Part shown: positions 1-5,723 of the stretch, piece by piece | How positions within the stretch are numbered: the first letter of the stretch is position 1 | Layout of the letters: every line of letters starts with the position of its first letter | Source of the DNA: Pseudomonadota bacterium | Lineage (GTDB): Bacteria > Pseudomonadota > Gammaproteobacteria > Xanthomonadales > Xanthomonadaceae | Assembly (NCBI GenBank): GCA_023393895.1 | Contig: JAEXBT010000036.1 | Location: 1-5,843 of the forward strand | Length of the DNA: 5,843 nucleotides | Direction of reading: 5' to 3' | Program-made: the position numbers and the translations under genes | The notes under the pieces: model-generated | Databases searched by the model: none | The model's input: only the letters and a program-made list of their open reading frames with translations | Told to the model about the DNA's origin: nothing

Positions 1-454
1 CGCCCGGGATGTCCGGCCGCGACGGCTGGCCACCCGTGGCGAGCAGGATCTTCGGCGCGCGCCAGCGCAGGTCGCCGGCGATCACCGTGCCGGGCTCGGC
101 GCACAGCCGTCCACGCTGCGGGAACACCGCGATGCCTGCCGCCTCCAGCCGCCGACGGTACGCCGCGTGGATGTTCTCGATGTAGCTGCCGCGGCGCAGC
201 AGCAACTGGTCCCAGTCGAGGGATGCGTGTTCCGGCAGGTCGAAACCGAAGCCGCGCGCAGCCTCGACCTGTTCGGCGAGCTCGGCCGCCAGCCACATCG
301 CCTTCTTCGGCACGCAGCCGACGTTGACGCAGGTGCCGCCGAGCGCGCCGGGCTCGAGTATCGCCACCTTCGCGCCGTGGGCGGCCGCGCGGAAGGCCCC
401 GGCAAGGCCGCCGCTGCCCCCGCCGAGCACGATCAGGTCGAAGTCTTCGTTCAT
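1..454 (-). CDS. gor: Glutathione reductase, N-terminal part (runs off left edge)
   Basis: NADPH-dependent flavoenzyme that reduces glutathione disulfide to glutathione in the cytoplasm. The window holds the first 151 codons, out of about 450 in the family. Residues 6-16 read DLIVLGGGSGG, the N-terminal FAD-binding Rossmann glycine motif. Residues 39-51 read GGTCVNVGCVPKK, the redox-active disulfide motif; the cysteines fall at 42 and 47, the positions I recall for E. coli Gor. Residues 139-151 read ATGGQPSRPDIPG, the second conserved FAD-domain motif of this class. The VNVGCVPKK form, plus the following MW, favours glutathione reductase over dihydrolipoamide dehydrogenase or mercuric reductase. 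The start ATG is 50 bp downstream of the DUF418 stop, with no Shine-Dalgarno, but a -10-like hexamer lies just upstream (separate entry). No frameshift or lost catalytic residue is visible in this part. Confidence 0.95.
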   Translation of the reverse strand, partial: MNEDFDLIVLGGGSGGLAGAFRAAAHGAKVAILEPGALGGTCVNVGCVPKKAMWLAAELAEQVEAARGFGFDLPEHASLDWDQLLLRRGSYIENIHAAYRRRLEAAGIAVFPQRGRLCAEPGTVIAGDLRWRAPKILLATGGQPSRPDIPG

Positions 455-460
455 CGCGTC

Positions 461-466
461 AGATTA
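461..466 (-). promoter_or_regulatory. Candidate -10 element for leaderless gor transcript
   Basis: On the minus strand the sequence reads TAATCT, then GACGCG, then the gor ATG. The 6-nt gap puts the expected transcription start at or next to the A of the start codon, and no purine-rich ribosome-binding site is present. The best -35 at about 18 bp spacing is TTCGCC, only 3 of 6 matches, so the call rests on the -10 and its position. Leaderless mRNAs are known in Xanthomonas. It also leaves gor able to be read from the upstream DUF418 gene. Confidence 0.35.
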
Positions 467-504
467 GCCGTCCGCCGCGAGGATGGCGAACCTGCCACGG
501 CCGG

Positions 505-1761
505 TCAGGCGATGGCCATGCGCATCCGCGGACGCACGCCATAGGTCAGCCAGCGCCACAGCCATTCCATCGGGCCATAGCGGAAGCGCGCCAGCCAGGC
601 GTGGCTGAACGCGACCTGCGCCGCGAACAGCGCCAGCACGAACAGTGGCTGCCAGGCCCGCGGAAGCTGTTCGAACAGGCCGAACCCGTAGCCGTAGAAG
701 AGCGTGGTGCAGATGAGCGACTGCATGAGGTAATTGGTCAGCGCCATGCGCCCGGCTGGCGCCAGCCACGACAGGCGCACACGCCATGCCGGCTGCTGCA
801 TCGCCAGCACGATCATGGCCATGTAGCCGAGCGACATCAGGATGCCGGCGACAAGCATCACCGACTGCCACCCCGCCGAGCGCAGGTCGAGGTGCGTCGG
901 GTCCATGCTCGGCATGAACGTGGCCGACAGCAGCGCCAGCGGCAGGCCCACCGCGAAGCCCGCCAGCAGCAGGCGGCGGAACACCCGTGCATGGGTGGCG
1001 ATGTCGCGCATGATGCCTGCGCGCATCAGCCAGGCGCCCAGCAGGAACATCACCAGCACCAGCAATCCGAACACCGGCAACGCCGACAGCATCCAGGCCG
1101 TGTCCTTCGCCCGTTGCAGCGTGGCCTGCGCGTAACTGCCGCCGCCATACGCCTGGCGCTCGGCCTCGATGGTCGTGGCCATGTCGGCGGACTGCGCGGC
1201 GAGCATCGCCTGGCTCTCGGGCATCGCGGCCATGAACTGCATCATCAGCCCCAGGGCCATCACCAGACCGACCAGCACCACCGTGACCGAGATCGCCCAG
1301 ACCGGCAGGTGGCGGGCCGGCGCGTTGCGGAACAGCAGCAGCAGCGCGAACCCCACCAGCGCGTAACTGATCAGCACGTCGCCGGACCAGAGCAGGACCG
1401 CATGGGCGATGCCGAAGGCCAGCAGCACCAGCAGCCGCCGTGCATAAAGACCCGTGCCGTTGCGGCCGCGTGCCTGCGCGCGCTCGAGCATGATCGCGAA
1501 GCCCATGCCGAACAGCAGCGAGAACAGGGTCATGAACTTGCCCTGCACCAGCACGTAGATCAGCCAGTCGACGATGCGATCGGCGCCGGTCAACGCCGGA
1601 TCCTGACCCGACATCGAAGCCGCCAGCGGGCCGACGAAGCCCTCGATGTTCATCAGCAGGATGCCGAGCAGCGCGAAGCCGCGCAGCACATCCATCTCCT
1701 CGATCCGCTCACCCGGCTGCACCGGGGTCATCAGGGTTGGCGTCGGGTTGGCGCGCGTCAT
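505..1761 (-). CDS. DUF418 (YeiB-type) multi-pass inner-membrane protein
   Basis: A 418-residue membrane protein of the DUF418/YeiB family. The biochemical role of the family is not established; a transport-related role has been suggested because some members neighbour transporters. Residues 21-39 read EEMDVLRGFALLGILLMNI, the family's N-terminal signature leading into the first membrane segment. Several further hydrophobic stretches follow (about ten in all by eye). Residues 337-344 (GRMALTNY) and 396-403 (GPMEWLWR) are the conserved C-terminal DUF418 motifs. Full length for the family. I kept the first ATG; ATGs at codons 11 and 23 are possible, but none has a good Shine-Dalgarno. The gene starts 58 bp after the upstream oxidoreductase stops and ends 50 bp before gor, all in the same direction, so co-transcription is plausible. 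A CACAAT hexamer (1789-1794, minus strand) 27 nt upstream is a weak -10 candidate. Confidence 0.9.
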   Translation of the reverse strand: MTRANPTPTLMTPVQPGERIEEMDVLRGFALLGILLMNIEGFVGPLAASMSGQDPALTGADRIVDWLIYVLVQGKFMTLFSLLFGMGFAIMLERAQARGRNGTGLYARRLLVLLAFGIAHAVLLWSGDVLISYALVGFALLLLFRNAPARHLPVWAISVTVVLVGLVMALGLMMQFMAAMPESQAMLAAQSADMATTIEAERQAYGGGSYAQATLQRAKDTAWMLSALPVFGLLVLVMFLLGAWLMRAGIMRDIATHARVFRRLLLAGFAVGLPLALLSATFMPSMDPTHLDLRSAGWQSVMLVAGILMSLGYMAMIVLAMQQPAWRVRLSWLAPAGRMALTNYLMQSLICTTLFYGYGFGLFEQLPRAWQPLFVLALFAAQVAFSHAWLARFRYGPMEWLWRWLTYGVRPRMRMAIA

Positions 1762-1819
1762 GCCTGCATTCCGCTGGGCGATGCCGCGATTGTGCGCCAG
1801 ACACGGCCCGGCCGCCGGC

Positions 1820-3076
1820 TCAGGCGAAACGTGCCGGCGCGAATGCCGCGGGATCGACGTCGGGCGTGCGGCCGGCGATGAGGTCGGCCACCAACTGTCC
1901 GGTGCCGGCGCTCATCCCCATGCCCATCATGCCGTGGCCGGTGGCCATCCAGCGGTGCGGACGACCGGGCACCGGACCGATCAGCGGCACGTCGTCGAGC
2001 GCCATCGGCCGCCAGCCGAACCAGCGCTCGCGCACCTTGGGGCCAACCGGATGGTGCAGGAAGACCGCGGCCCCACGCTCGAGCGCCCCGAGCCGACGCT
2101 CATTGAGGCGATCGTCGTAGCCGGAGAACTCCATCGTGCTGCCAAGCCGGTAGCCGCTGCCCCAGGCGGTGACGCAGACCGAGCTGTCGCGCAGGATCAG
2201 TGGGCGCTTGGGCACCACCGGCGGCGGGTCGTAGGTGATCGAATAACCCTTGCCGGGCTGGATCACGCCGCGCAGCCAGCGCGCGCCGACCGCATCGGCC
2301 AGCAGCGGCGACCACGCGCCGGTCGCCAGCACGAAGTCGCGCGCCGGCATCGGCCCGTTGCCGGCATGGACGATGACGCCGTCGGCGCCATCCTCGACCC
2401 GCTCCAGCGCGCAGTGTTCAATGATCGTGCCGCCGCGCGAGCGCACCGCCTCGGCCAGCGCGCGGACGTAGGCATCCGGCCGCAGCATGGCATCGCCGGC
2501 AAAGCGGATGGCGCCAGCCACGCCGGGCTTGAACGCCGGGTCATCGCGCTCGTAGTCGGGACCATCGATCACGTCCACCGACACGCCCAGCTCGCGCAGC
2601 AGCGGCACCTCGAACTGCTCTTCCTCCAGCTGGCGGGCGTTGCGGAACACGTAGTCCTCACCGCTTTCAACGAACTCGCACTCCAGTCCGTAGCGCTCGA
2701 TCCAGGCCGGGATACGGGTGCGCGAATCGGCCAGCAACCCGTACTTGGCGAAGGCGCTGCGGCGCCAGTCGCGCTCGTTACAGCGCAGCGCGAAGGAGGT
2801 GAGCCAACGCCACAGCCGCAGGTCCATGCGCGGATGCACGTACAGCGGCGCGTCGGGCGTCAGCATCCAGCCGAGCGCACGCATGATGGTGCCGGGCGCG
2901 GCCAGCGGCGGCGCATGGCTGGGCGTCAGGGTGCCGCAGTTGCCGTGCGAGGCACCACCACCGATGCGACCCGAATCGATCACGGTGACACCGCGACCGT
3001 CCTCCAACAGCGCCAATGCGCTCGACAACCCGATGACACCCGCGCCGGCAATGACCACATCGTGCTTCGTATTCAT
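1820..3076 (-). CDS. DadA-like FAD-dependent D-amino-acid dehydrogenase
   Basis: A 418-residue flavoprotein of the DAO/DadA superfamily, expected to oxidise a D-amino acid (or a related secondary amine such as D-hydroxyproline) to the imino/keto acid and pass electrons to the respiratory chain. The N-terminus has the FAD Rossmann motif AGAGVIG followed by an acidic strand end (VTVIDSG). A DadA-like segment follows: GNCGTLTPSHAPPLAAPG, then a WML..D.P motif. Near the C-terminus are WRPMALDDVPLIGP and GHGMMGMGMSAGTGQ, the conserved substrate/FAD-closing motifs of the family. Length matches DadA. I chose ATG at 3076: the GTG two codons upstream touches a -10-like TAAACT and would probably lie outside the transcript. 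No alanine racemase (dadX) or hydroxyproline-pathway gene is adjacent, so the substrate cannot be assigned from context. It probably heads a co-directional set with the DUF418 gene and gor. Confidence 0.85.
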   Translation of the reverse strand: MNTKHDVVIAGAGVIGLSSALALLEDGRGVTVIDSGRIGGGASHGNCGTLTPSHAPPLAAPGTIMRALGWMLTPDAPLYVHPRMDLRLWRWLTSFALRCNERDWRRSAFAKYGLLADSRTRIPAWIERYGLECEFVESGEDYVFRNARQLEEEQFEVPLLRELGVSVDVIDGPDYERDDPAFKPGVAGAIRFAGDAMLRPDAYVRALAEAVRSRGGTIIEHCALERVEDGADGVIVHAGNGPMPARDFVLATGAWSPLLADAVGARWLRGVIQPGKGYSITYDPPPVVPKRPLILRDSSVCVTAWGSGYRLGSTMEFSGYDDRLNERRLGALERGAAVFLHHPVGPKVRERWFGWRPMALDDVPLIGPVPGRPHRWMATGHGMMGMGMSAGTGQLVADLIAGRTPDVDPAAFAPARFA

Positions 3077-3082
3077 TTGCAC

Positions 3083-3088
3083 AGTTTA
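3083..3088 (-). promoter_or_regulatory. Candidate -10 element for the DadA-like gene
   Basis: The minus strand reads TAAACT, then GTGCAA, then ATG at 3076. The 6-nt gap is the same as at gor and implies a transcript starting at the ATG. No Shine-Dalgarno precedes either the ATG or the alternative GTG at 3082. No good -35 match lies at 16-18 bp upstream. The element lies downstream (minus-strand sense) of the slyD terminator, so the gene needs its own promoter somewhere in the roughly 105 bp between them. Confidence 0.4.
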
Positions 3089-3189
3089 GGGCGCGTAGGG
3101 GCGTTAGGCGATGGCCCGGCGCACCTTGGCCCGCTGCCAGCGTGCCGCGCTGCGGTCGTCCCGCCGCCCGGCCTGGACCCCCCGGAACG

Positions 3190-3215
3190 AAAACGGCCCG
3201 CACAAGGCGGGCCGT
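3190..3215 (-). terminator. Intrinsic terminator of slyD
   Basis: ACGGCCCGC at 3193-3201 pairs perfectly with GCGGGCCGT at 3207-3215: nine base pairs, mostly G-C, with a 5-nt loop. On the minus strand the stem is followed by a short T run ending at 3190 (TTT after the stem, with one more T closing it). The stem starts about 25 bp after the slyD stop codon. There is no T tract on the plus strand, so it should act only on minus-strand transcripts, insulating the DadA-like gene from slyD. Confidence 0.85.
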
Positions 3216-3240
3216 CGTCGCGCGCCGGAGCGAAGCCGGC

Positions 3241-3720
3241 TCAGTGCTGGTGGCCACCGTCGCCGTGAACGTGGCCGTGGTCGATCTCCTCGGCACTGGC
3301 TTCGCGGACTTCGACGACCTCGATTTCGAAGTGAAGGTCCTTGCCGGCCATCGGATGGTTGAGATCGATGTCGACCGTGGTCATGCCGACCTTCTCGATG
3401 GTCACTGCGCGCGGCCCGAAGTTGGTGTTGAGCACCACCTGCATGCCGGGCTCCAGCTTGCTGCCCTGGAAGTGCTTCTTCGGCACGCGCTGGGTCAGGC
3501 CGTCGCGACGCTCGCCATAGGCCTCGGCGGCCGGAACATCGACGCTGAACTTGTCGCCGGCCTCGCGGCCTTTCATCGCCTTCTCGAGTCCCGGGATGAT
3601 GTTGCCGTGGCCGATCAGGACCGCCAGCGGCTCGCGGTCATGCGAGCTCTCCACCGCCTCTTGCCCCTGTTCAGCCACGGAATAATGGAAGCGGACGGCC
3701 CGATCTTTTTCAATCTTCAT
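3241..3720 (-). CDS. slyD: SlyD-type FKBP peptidyl-prolyl cis-trans isomerase with His-rich tail
   Basis: A 159-residue cytoplasmic prolyl isomerase and chaperone; SlyD proteins also bind nickel and help hydrogenase maturation in enterics. The N-terminus MKIEKDRAVRFHYSV starts the FKBP fold. GHGNIIPGLEKAMKG (about residues 37-51) is the conserved FKBP active-site segment, and AEAYGERRDGL leads into the insert-in-flap chaperone domain (about 68-120). DLNHPMAGKDLHFEIEV returns to the FKBP core. The C-terminal HGHVHGDGGHQH carries five histidines at 148, 150, 152, 157 and 159, a metal-binding tail shorter than in E. coli SlyD (196 residues) and without its cysteines. There is no signal peptide, which argues against the periplasmic FkpA/FklB types. 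The Shine-Dalgarno is weak (GCGAG). The gene is divergent from the first NlpC/P60 gene and ends at a dedicated terminator. Confidence 0.92.
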   Translation of the reverse strand: MKIEKDRAVRFHYSVAEQGQEAVESSHDREPLAVLIGHGNIIPGLEKAMKGREAGDKFSVDVPAAEAYGERRDGLTQRVPKKHFQGSKLEPGMQVVLNTNFGPRAVTIEKVGMTTVDIDLNHPMAGKDLHFEIEVVEVREASAEEIDHGHVHGDGGHQH

Positions 3721-3800
3721 GAGGTACTCGCAGTAAACACTTGATATTCAAGGGGAGATGGGTCCAAACTCCAGCCCAACAGGCTCGAGGAGAACCGGCG
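3721..3800. promoter_or_regulatory. Divergent promoter region with 13-bp inverted repeat
   Basis: This 80-bp spacer must carry promoters for slyD (minus) and the first NlpC/P60 gene (plus). It contains a perfect inverted repeat, CTTGA-TAT-TCAAG, at 3740-3752. For slyD, TTGGAC (3762-3767, minus strand) and TATCAA (3741-3746) form a possible -35/-10 pair, but the 15-bp spacer is short; the -10 lies inside the inverted repeat. On the plus strand TTGATA at 3741 resembles a -35, but no good -10 follows at 17 bp. The repeat could be an operator, or chance. Confidence 0.35.
3787..3794 (+). promoter_or_regulatory. Ribosome-binding site fixing the start of the first NlpC/P60 gene
   Basis: GAGGAGAA lies 6 nt before the ATG at 3801. 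It is the strongest Shine-Dalgarno in the window. It decides against the in-frame upstream TTG at 3741, which would add 20 polar residues in front of the signal peptide. Confidence 0.8.
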
Positions 3801-4340
3801 ATGAACCCGCATTATCCCGCCCGCACCGCCATCACGCCAGCACGCCCCTTGCGCAAGTGCGCGTGGCTGCTGCTGTTTTTCGCCAGTCCGGCGCTGTGGG
3901 CGGCCGAATCCGCCCCCGCCGCGGCGACTGGCAGCGCACCGGAGGCCAGTCGCGCGATGCAGGCCAACGATGTGCTGATCCGCGCGATCAGCCTGGTCGG
4001 CACCCCTTACGTCTGGGGCGGCAATACCCCTGAAAGCGGTTTCGACTGCAGCGGGCTGGTGAATTACGTGTTCCGCGACATGCTCAACCTGCGGCTGCCG
4101 CGCACCTCGCGCGAGCTTTCCGCCCTGGCCGCGCCTTCCATCACCGCGCCGCAGCTGGCCACCGGGGACCTGGTGTTCTTCGCCAGCGGCGGGACGGTCA
4201 CCCATGTCGGCATCTATGTCGGCGATGGCCGCTTCGTCCACGCCCCGCGCACCGGGGGCGTGGTCCGACTGGAAAGGCTGGATGGGCGCTACTGGCAGCA
4301 GCGCTGGGCCGGCGCGCGGCGGGTCCTCGCCAGCCTGTAA
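3801..4340 (+). CDS. NlpC/P60 (C40) peptidoglycan endopeptidase, first of tandem pair
   Basis: A 179-residue exported cell-wall hydrolase expected to cut peptide stems or cross-links of peptidoglycan in the periplasm, by analogy with E. coli MepS/Spr. A basic N-terminus (LRK, 17-19) and hydrophobic core (about 21-33) form a Sec signal peptide with a likely cut after ALWA at 34. The single Cys20 precedes the hydrophobic core, so this is not a lipobox. A short Ala/Pro-rich linker (35-55) leads to the NlpC/P60 domain: GTPYVWGG (67-74), catalytic Cys83 in FDCSGLV, His135 in THVGIYVGDG and third residue His147 in FVHAPRTG. The C-to-H spacings (52 and 12) are nearly those I recall for MepS (Cys68, His119, His131). 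The C-terminal YWQQRWAGARRV is typical. The start is set by a strong RBS. No SH3 or LysM targeting domain. The next gene is a paralogue in the same direction. Confidence 0.92.
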   Translation: MNPHYPARTAITPARPLRKCAWLLLFFASPALWAAESAPAAATGSAPEASRAMQANDVLIRAISLVGTPYVWGGNTPESGFDCSGLVNYVFRDMLNLRLPRTSRELSALAAPSITAPQLATGDLVFFASGGTVTHVGIYVGDGRFVHAPRTGGVVRLERLDGRYWQQRWAGARRVLASL

Positions 4341-4501
4341 GAGCAAGGCTGCGTGAAGCCGAAGTGAGGGCTGTGTGACGAAAAATGTGGAATTTTGTGC
4401 ATTCAGTTCCACTTCTTAACGCCACTCTAACGAAATAAAAACATTCCACACCGTTCGGAGCGGCACACTCACCGCTGGTTTAGCACAGTGAAGACCGCGT
4501 G
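4341..4501 (+). promoter_or_regulatory. AT-rich leader between the NlpC/P60 paralogues
   Basis: This 161-bp spacer has no supported gene and no convincing terminator for the upstream gene. Positions 4381-4450 are 34% GC by hand count, against well over 60% around them. TGTGGAAT (4386-4393) has a perfect inverted partner ATTCCACA (4443-4450), and the same segment can pair with TTCCAC (4407-4412), so two mutually exclusive hairpins are possible. A smaller hairpin, AGCGG/CCGCT (4459-4463 with 4472-4476), follows. TTGTGC (4395) with TAACGC (4417) at 16 bp is a weak -35/-10 pair. The region most likely carries the second gene's own promoter and 5' untranslated leader, but I match it to no known riboswitch. 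Confidence 0.4.
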
Positions 4502-5143
4502 ATGAAGTCAGCGCTTCTCCACGGCCGCTCCGGCGCCCAACGCACCACCCGTTTCACCCACCAGATTTCCGCCCTGCTGCTCGCCGCCACCCTGTCGGCC
4601 CCCGCTCTGGCACACACCGATGTGCCGGCCGCCCGCAGCACTGACGTCCAGACCCTTGCCAGCGGCAACAGCACCTCGGTGCTGGCCGGCCTGGACAACG
4701 CCAGCCTGCCTCCCAGCCTGGGCCTGATGCCTGCCGGCGACGCGCCGGTCACCGCGCATTCGGAGAAGAGCAGCCGGATCCAGAAGCTGCTGAAGGGCGC
4801 ACTGGGCCTGCTCGGCACCCCCTACCGCTGGGGCGGCACCACCACCGCCGGCTTCGACTGCAGCGGCCTGGTCGGCTACGTGTTCCGCACCGCACTGGGC
4901 ATCGAGCTGCCGCGCGTCTCGCGCGACATGGCCACCCGCGGCGAGCGCATCAGCCGCGAGCAGCTGGCCGAAGGCGATCTGGTCTTTTTCAGCCGCGGCA
5001 AGACCGTGGACCACGTCGGCATCTACATCGGCGACGGCCAGTTCGTGCACGCGCCGCGCACCGGCCGCGATGTCAGCGTCTCCAAGCTGGATGGCTACTG
5101 GGCCCGTCACTTCGTGTCCGCGCGTCGCATCGCCGGCGTCTGA
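4502..5143 (+). CDS. NlpC/P60 (C40) peptidoglycan endopeptidase, second of tandem pair
   Basis: A 213-residue exported cell-wall hydrolase, clearly a paralogue of its upstream neighbour. A basic N-region with Arg at 9, 14 and 17 and a hydrophobic core (ISALLLAATLSAPALA, about 22-37) give a signal peptide with a likely cut after ALA at 37. There is no lipobox. A roughly 55-residue Ser/Ala/Pro-rich linker (38-92) without an evident fold is much longer than in the first copy. The NlpC/P60 domain then has GTPYRWGG (105-112), catalytic Cys120 in FDCSGLV, His171 in DHVGIYIGDG and His183 in FVHAPRTG, with spacings of 51 and 12, the same as those I recall for MepS. It ends in YWARHFVSARRI. A GTG immediately upstream (4499) is an alternative start; only a weak SD-like GAAG precedes either. 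A strong terminator follows the stop. Likely periplasmic; the exact bond cleaved cannot be read from sequence. Confidence 0.92.
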   Translation: MKSALLHGRSGAQRTTRFTHQISALLLAATLSAPALAHTDVPAARSTDVQTLASGNSTSVLAGLDNASLPPSLGLMPAGDAPVTAHSEKSSRIQKLLKGALGLLGTPYRWGGTTTAGFDCSGLVGYVFRTALGIELPRVSRDMATRGERISREQLAEGDLVFFSRGKTVDHVGIYIGDGQFVHAPRTGRDVSVSKLDGYWARHFVSARRIAGV

Positions 5144-5163
5144 GCCCACACGTCGCCCCGATT

Positions 5164-5191
5164 GAAAAAGCCGCCTCCGGGCGGCTTTTTC
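5164..5191. terminator. Bidirectional intrinsic terminator
   Basis: GAAAAAGCCGCC (5164-5175) pairs perfectly with GGCGGCTTTTTC (5180-5191) around a TCCG tetraloop. The G-C core is six base pairs and is flanked by an A5 run on one side and a T5 run on the other, so it has the intrinsic-terminator form on both strands. It lies 20 bp after the stop of the second NlpC/P60 gene and 27 bp after the stop of the convergent thioesterase gene, and should serve both. Confidence 0.93.
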
Positions 5192-5218
5192 GTTCGCCAT
5201 GTCGGGCGATGCGCCGCC

Positions 5219-5713
5219 TCACCCCTTGCCGGCATCGGCCTCGCGATAACGCTCGACGGTCTGCTCGATCCCCTTGGACAGTTCCATCACCTTCAACGCG
5301 TATTCGGCCAGGCGCCGGTCCTCCTCGGTGTCCCGGGTCAGCGGCGGCACCGCGACCGGCTTGCCTGCCTCGTCCAGTGCCACGAACACGATCACGCAGT
5401 GCGTGCACAGCCGGTCCTCGCCCCCCATCGGGTCGCGGGCGTTGACATCGACGGCGAAGTGCATGGAGCTGGTGCCGGTGTAGACCAGCTTGGCGGTGAT
5501 GGTGACCAGGTCGCTGGTGCGGATTGGCGCGACGAAACGGATCCCGCCGACCGCCACGGTGACGCTGTAGCGCCCGCTCCAGCCGACCGCCGCGGCGTAA
5601 CCGGCCTGATCGATCCACTTCATGACGATGCCGCCATGGACCTTGCCACCGTAGTTGACGTCGGTCGGCTCGGCCAGGAAGCGCAGGTTGAGTTCGCGCC
5701 GGCGCCCGGTCAT
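5219..5713 (-). CDS. Hotdog-fold acyl-CoA thioesterase
   Basis: A 164-residue cytoplasmic enzyme expected to hydrolyse acyl-CoA thioesters to free acid and CoA. The N-terminal NYGGKVHGGIVMKWIDQAGYAAA (split here as NYGGKVHGG, residues 20-28, then IVMKWIDQAG, 29-38) is the signature of the BACH/ACOT7-YciA group, with Asn20 and Asp35 as likely catalytic residues. VTVAVGGIRFVAPIR and VTITAKLVYTGTSSM are the central hotdog strands. The C-terminal 30 or so residues form a charged helix, as in YciA-like proteins. I chose the ATG at 5713 because homology begins shortly after it and because an upstream extension would overlap the preceding gene. That gene stops 10 bp earlier, and there is no Shine-Dalgarno, so translational coupling is likely. 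The native substrate chain length cannot be told. It ends at the shared terminator. Confidence 0.9.
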   Translation of the reverse strand: MTGRRRELNLRFLAEPTDVNYGGKVHGGIVMKWIDQAGYAAAVGWSGRYSVTVAVGGIRFVAPIRTSDLVTITAKLVYTGTSSMHFAVDVNARDPMGGEDRLCTHCVIVFVALDEAGKPVAVPPLTRDTEEDRRLAEYALKVMELSKGIEQTVERYREADAGKG

Positions 5714-5723
5714 CGGCGGCGGC

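Noticed and set aside
601..1881. Long plus-strand open frame opposite the DUF418 gene
   Set aside because: Its product is a low-complexity run of Arg, His, Gln and Ala with no recognisable motif. It lies wholly antisense to a clear DUF418 protein and is the usual by-product of a GC-rich coding strand.
1646..3268. 540-codon plus-strand open frame opposite the DadA-like gene
   Set aside because: It is the longest open frame in the window, but it crosses the DUF418 start, the DadA-like gene and the slyD terminator. Its composition is antisense-like (His/Arg/Ala/Gly rich), while the minus strand encodes motif-complete proteins.
3741..3800. TTG at 3741 as start of the first NlpC/P60 gene
   Set aside because: It would add a 20-residue polar extension before the signal peptide, lies in the inverted repeat and putative promoter, and lacks a Shine-Dalgarno, whereas the ATG at 3801 has GAGGAGAA 6 nt upstream.
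4346..4361. Terminator after the first NlpC/P60 gene (GGCT-GCGTGA-AGCC)
   Set aside because: Only a 4-bp stem and no T run follows on either strand, so read-through into the second gene is more likely.
4371..4390. CRP/Clp-like site (TGTGA at 4374-4378)
   Set aside because: The TGTGA half-site is followed at 6 bp by ATGTG instead of the TCACA partner, so the required dyad is missing.
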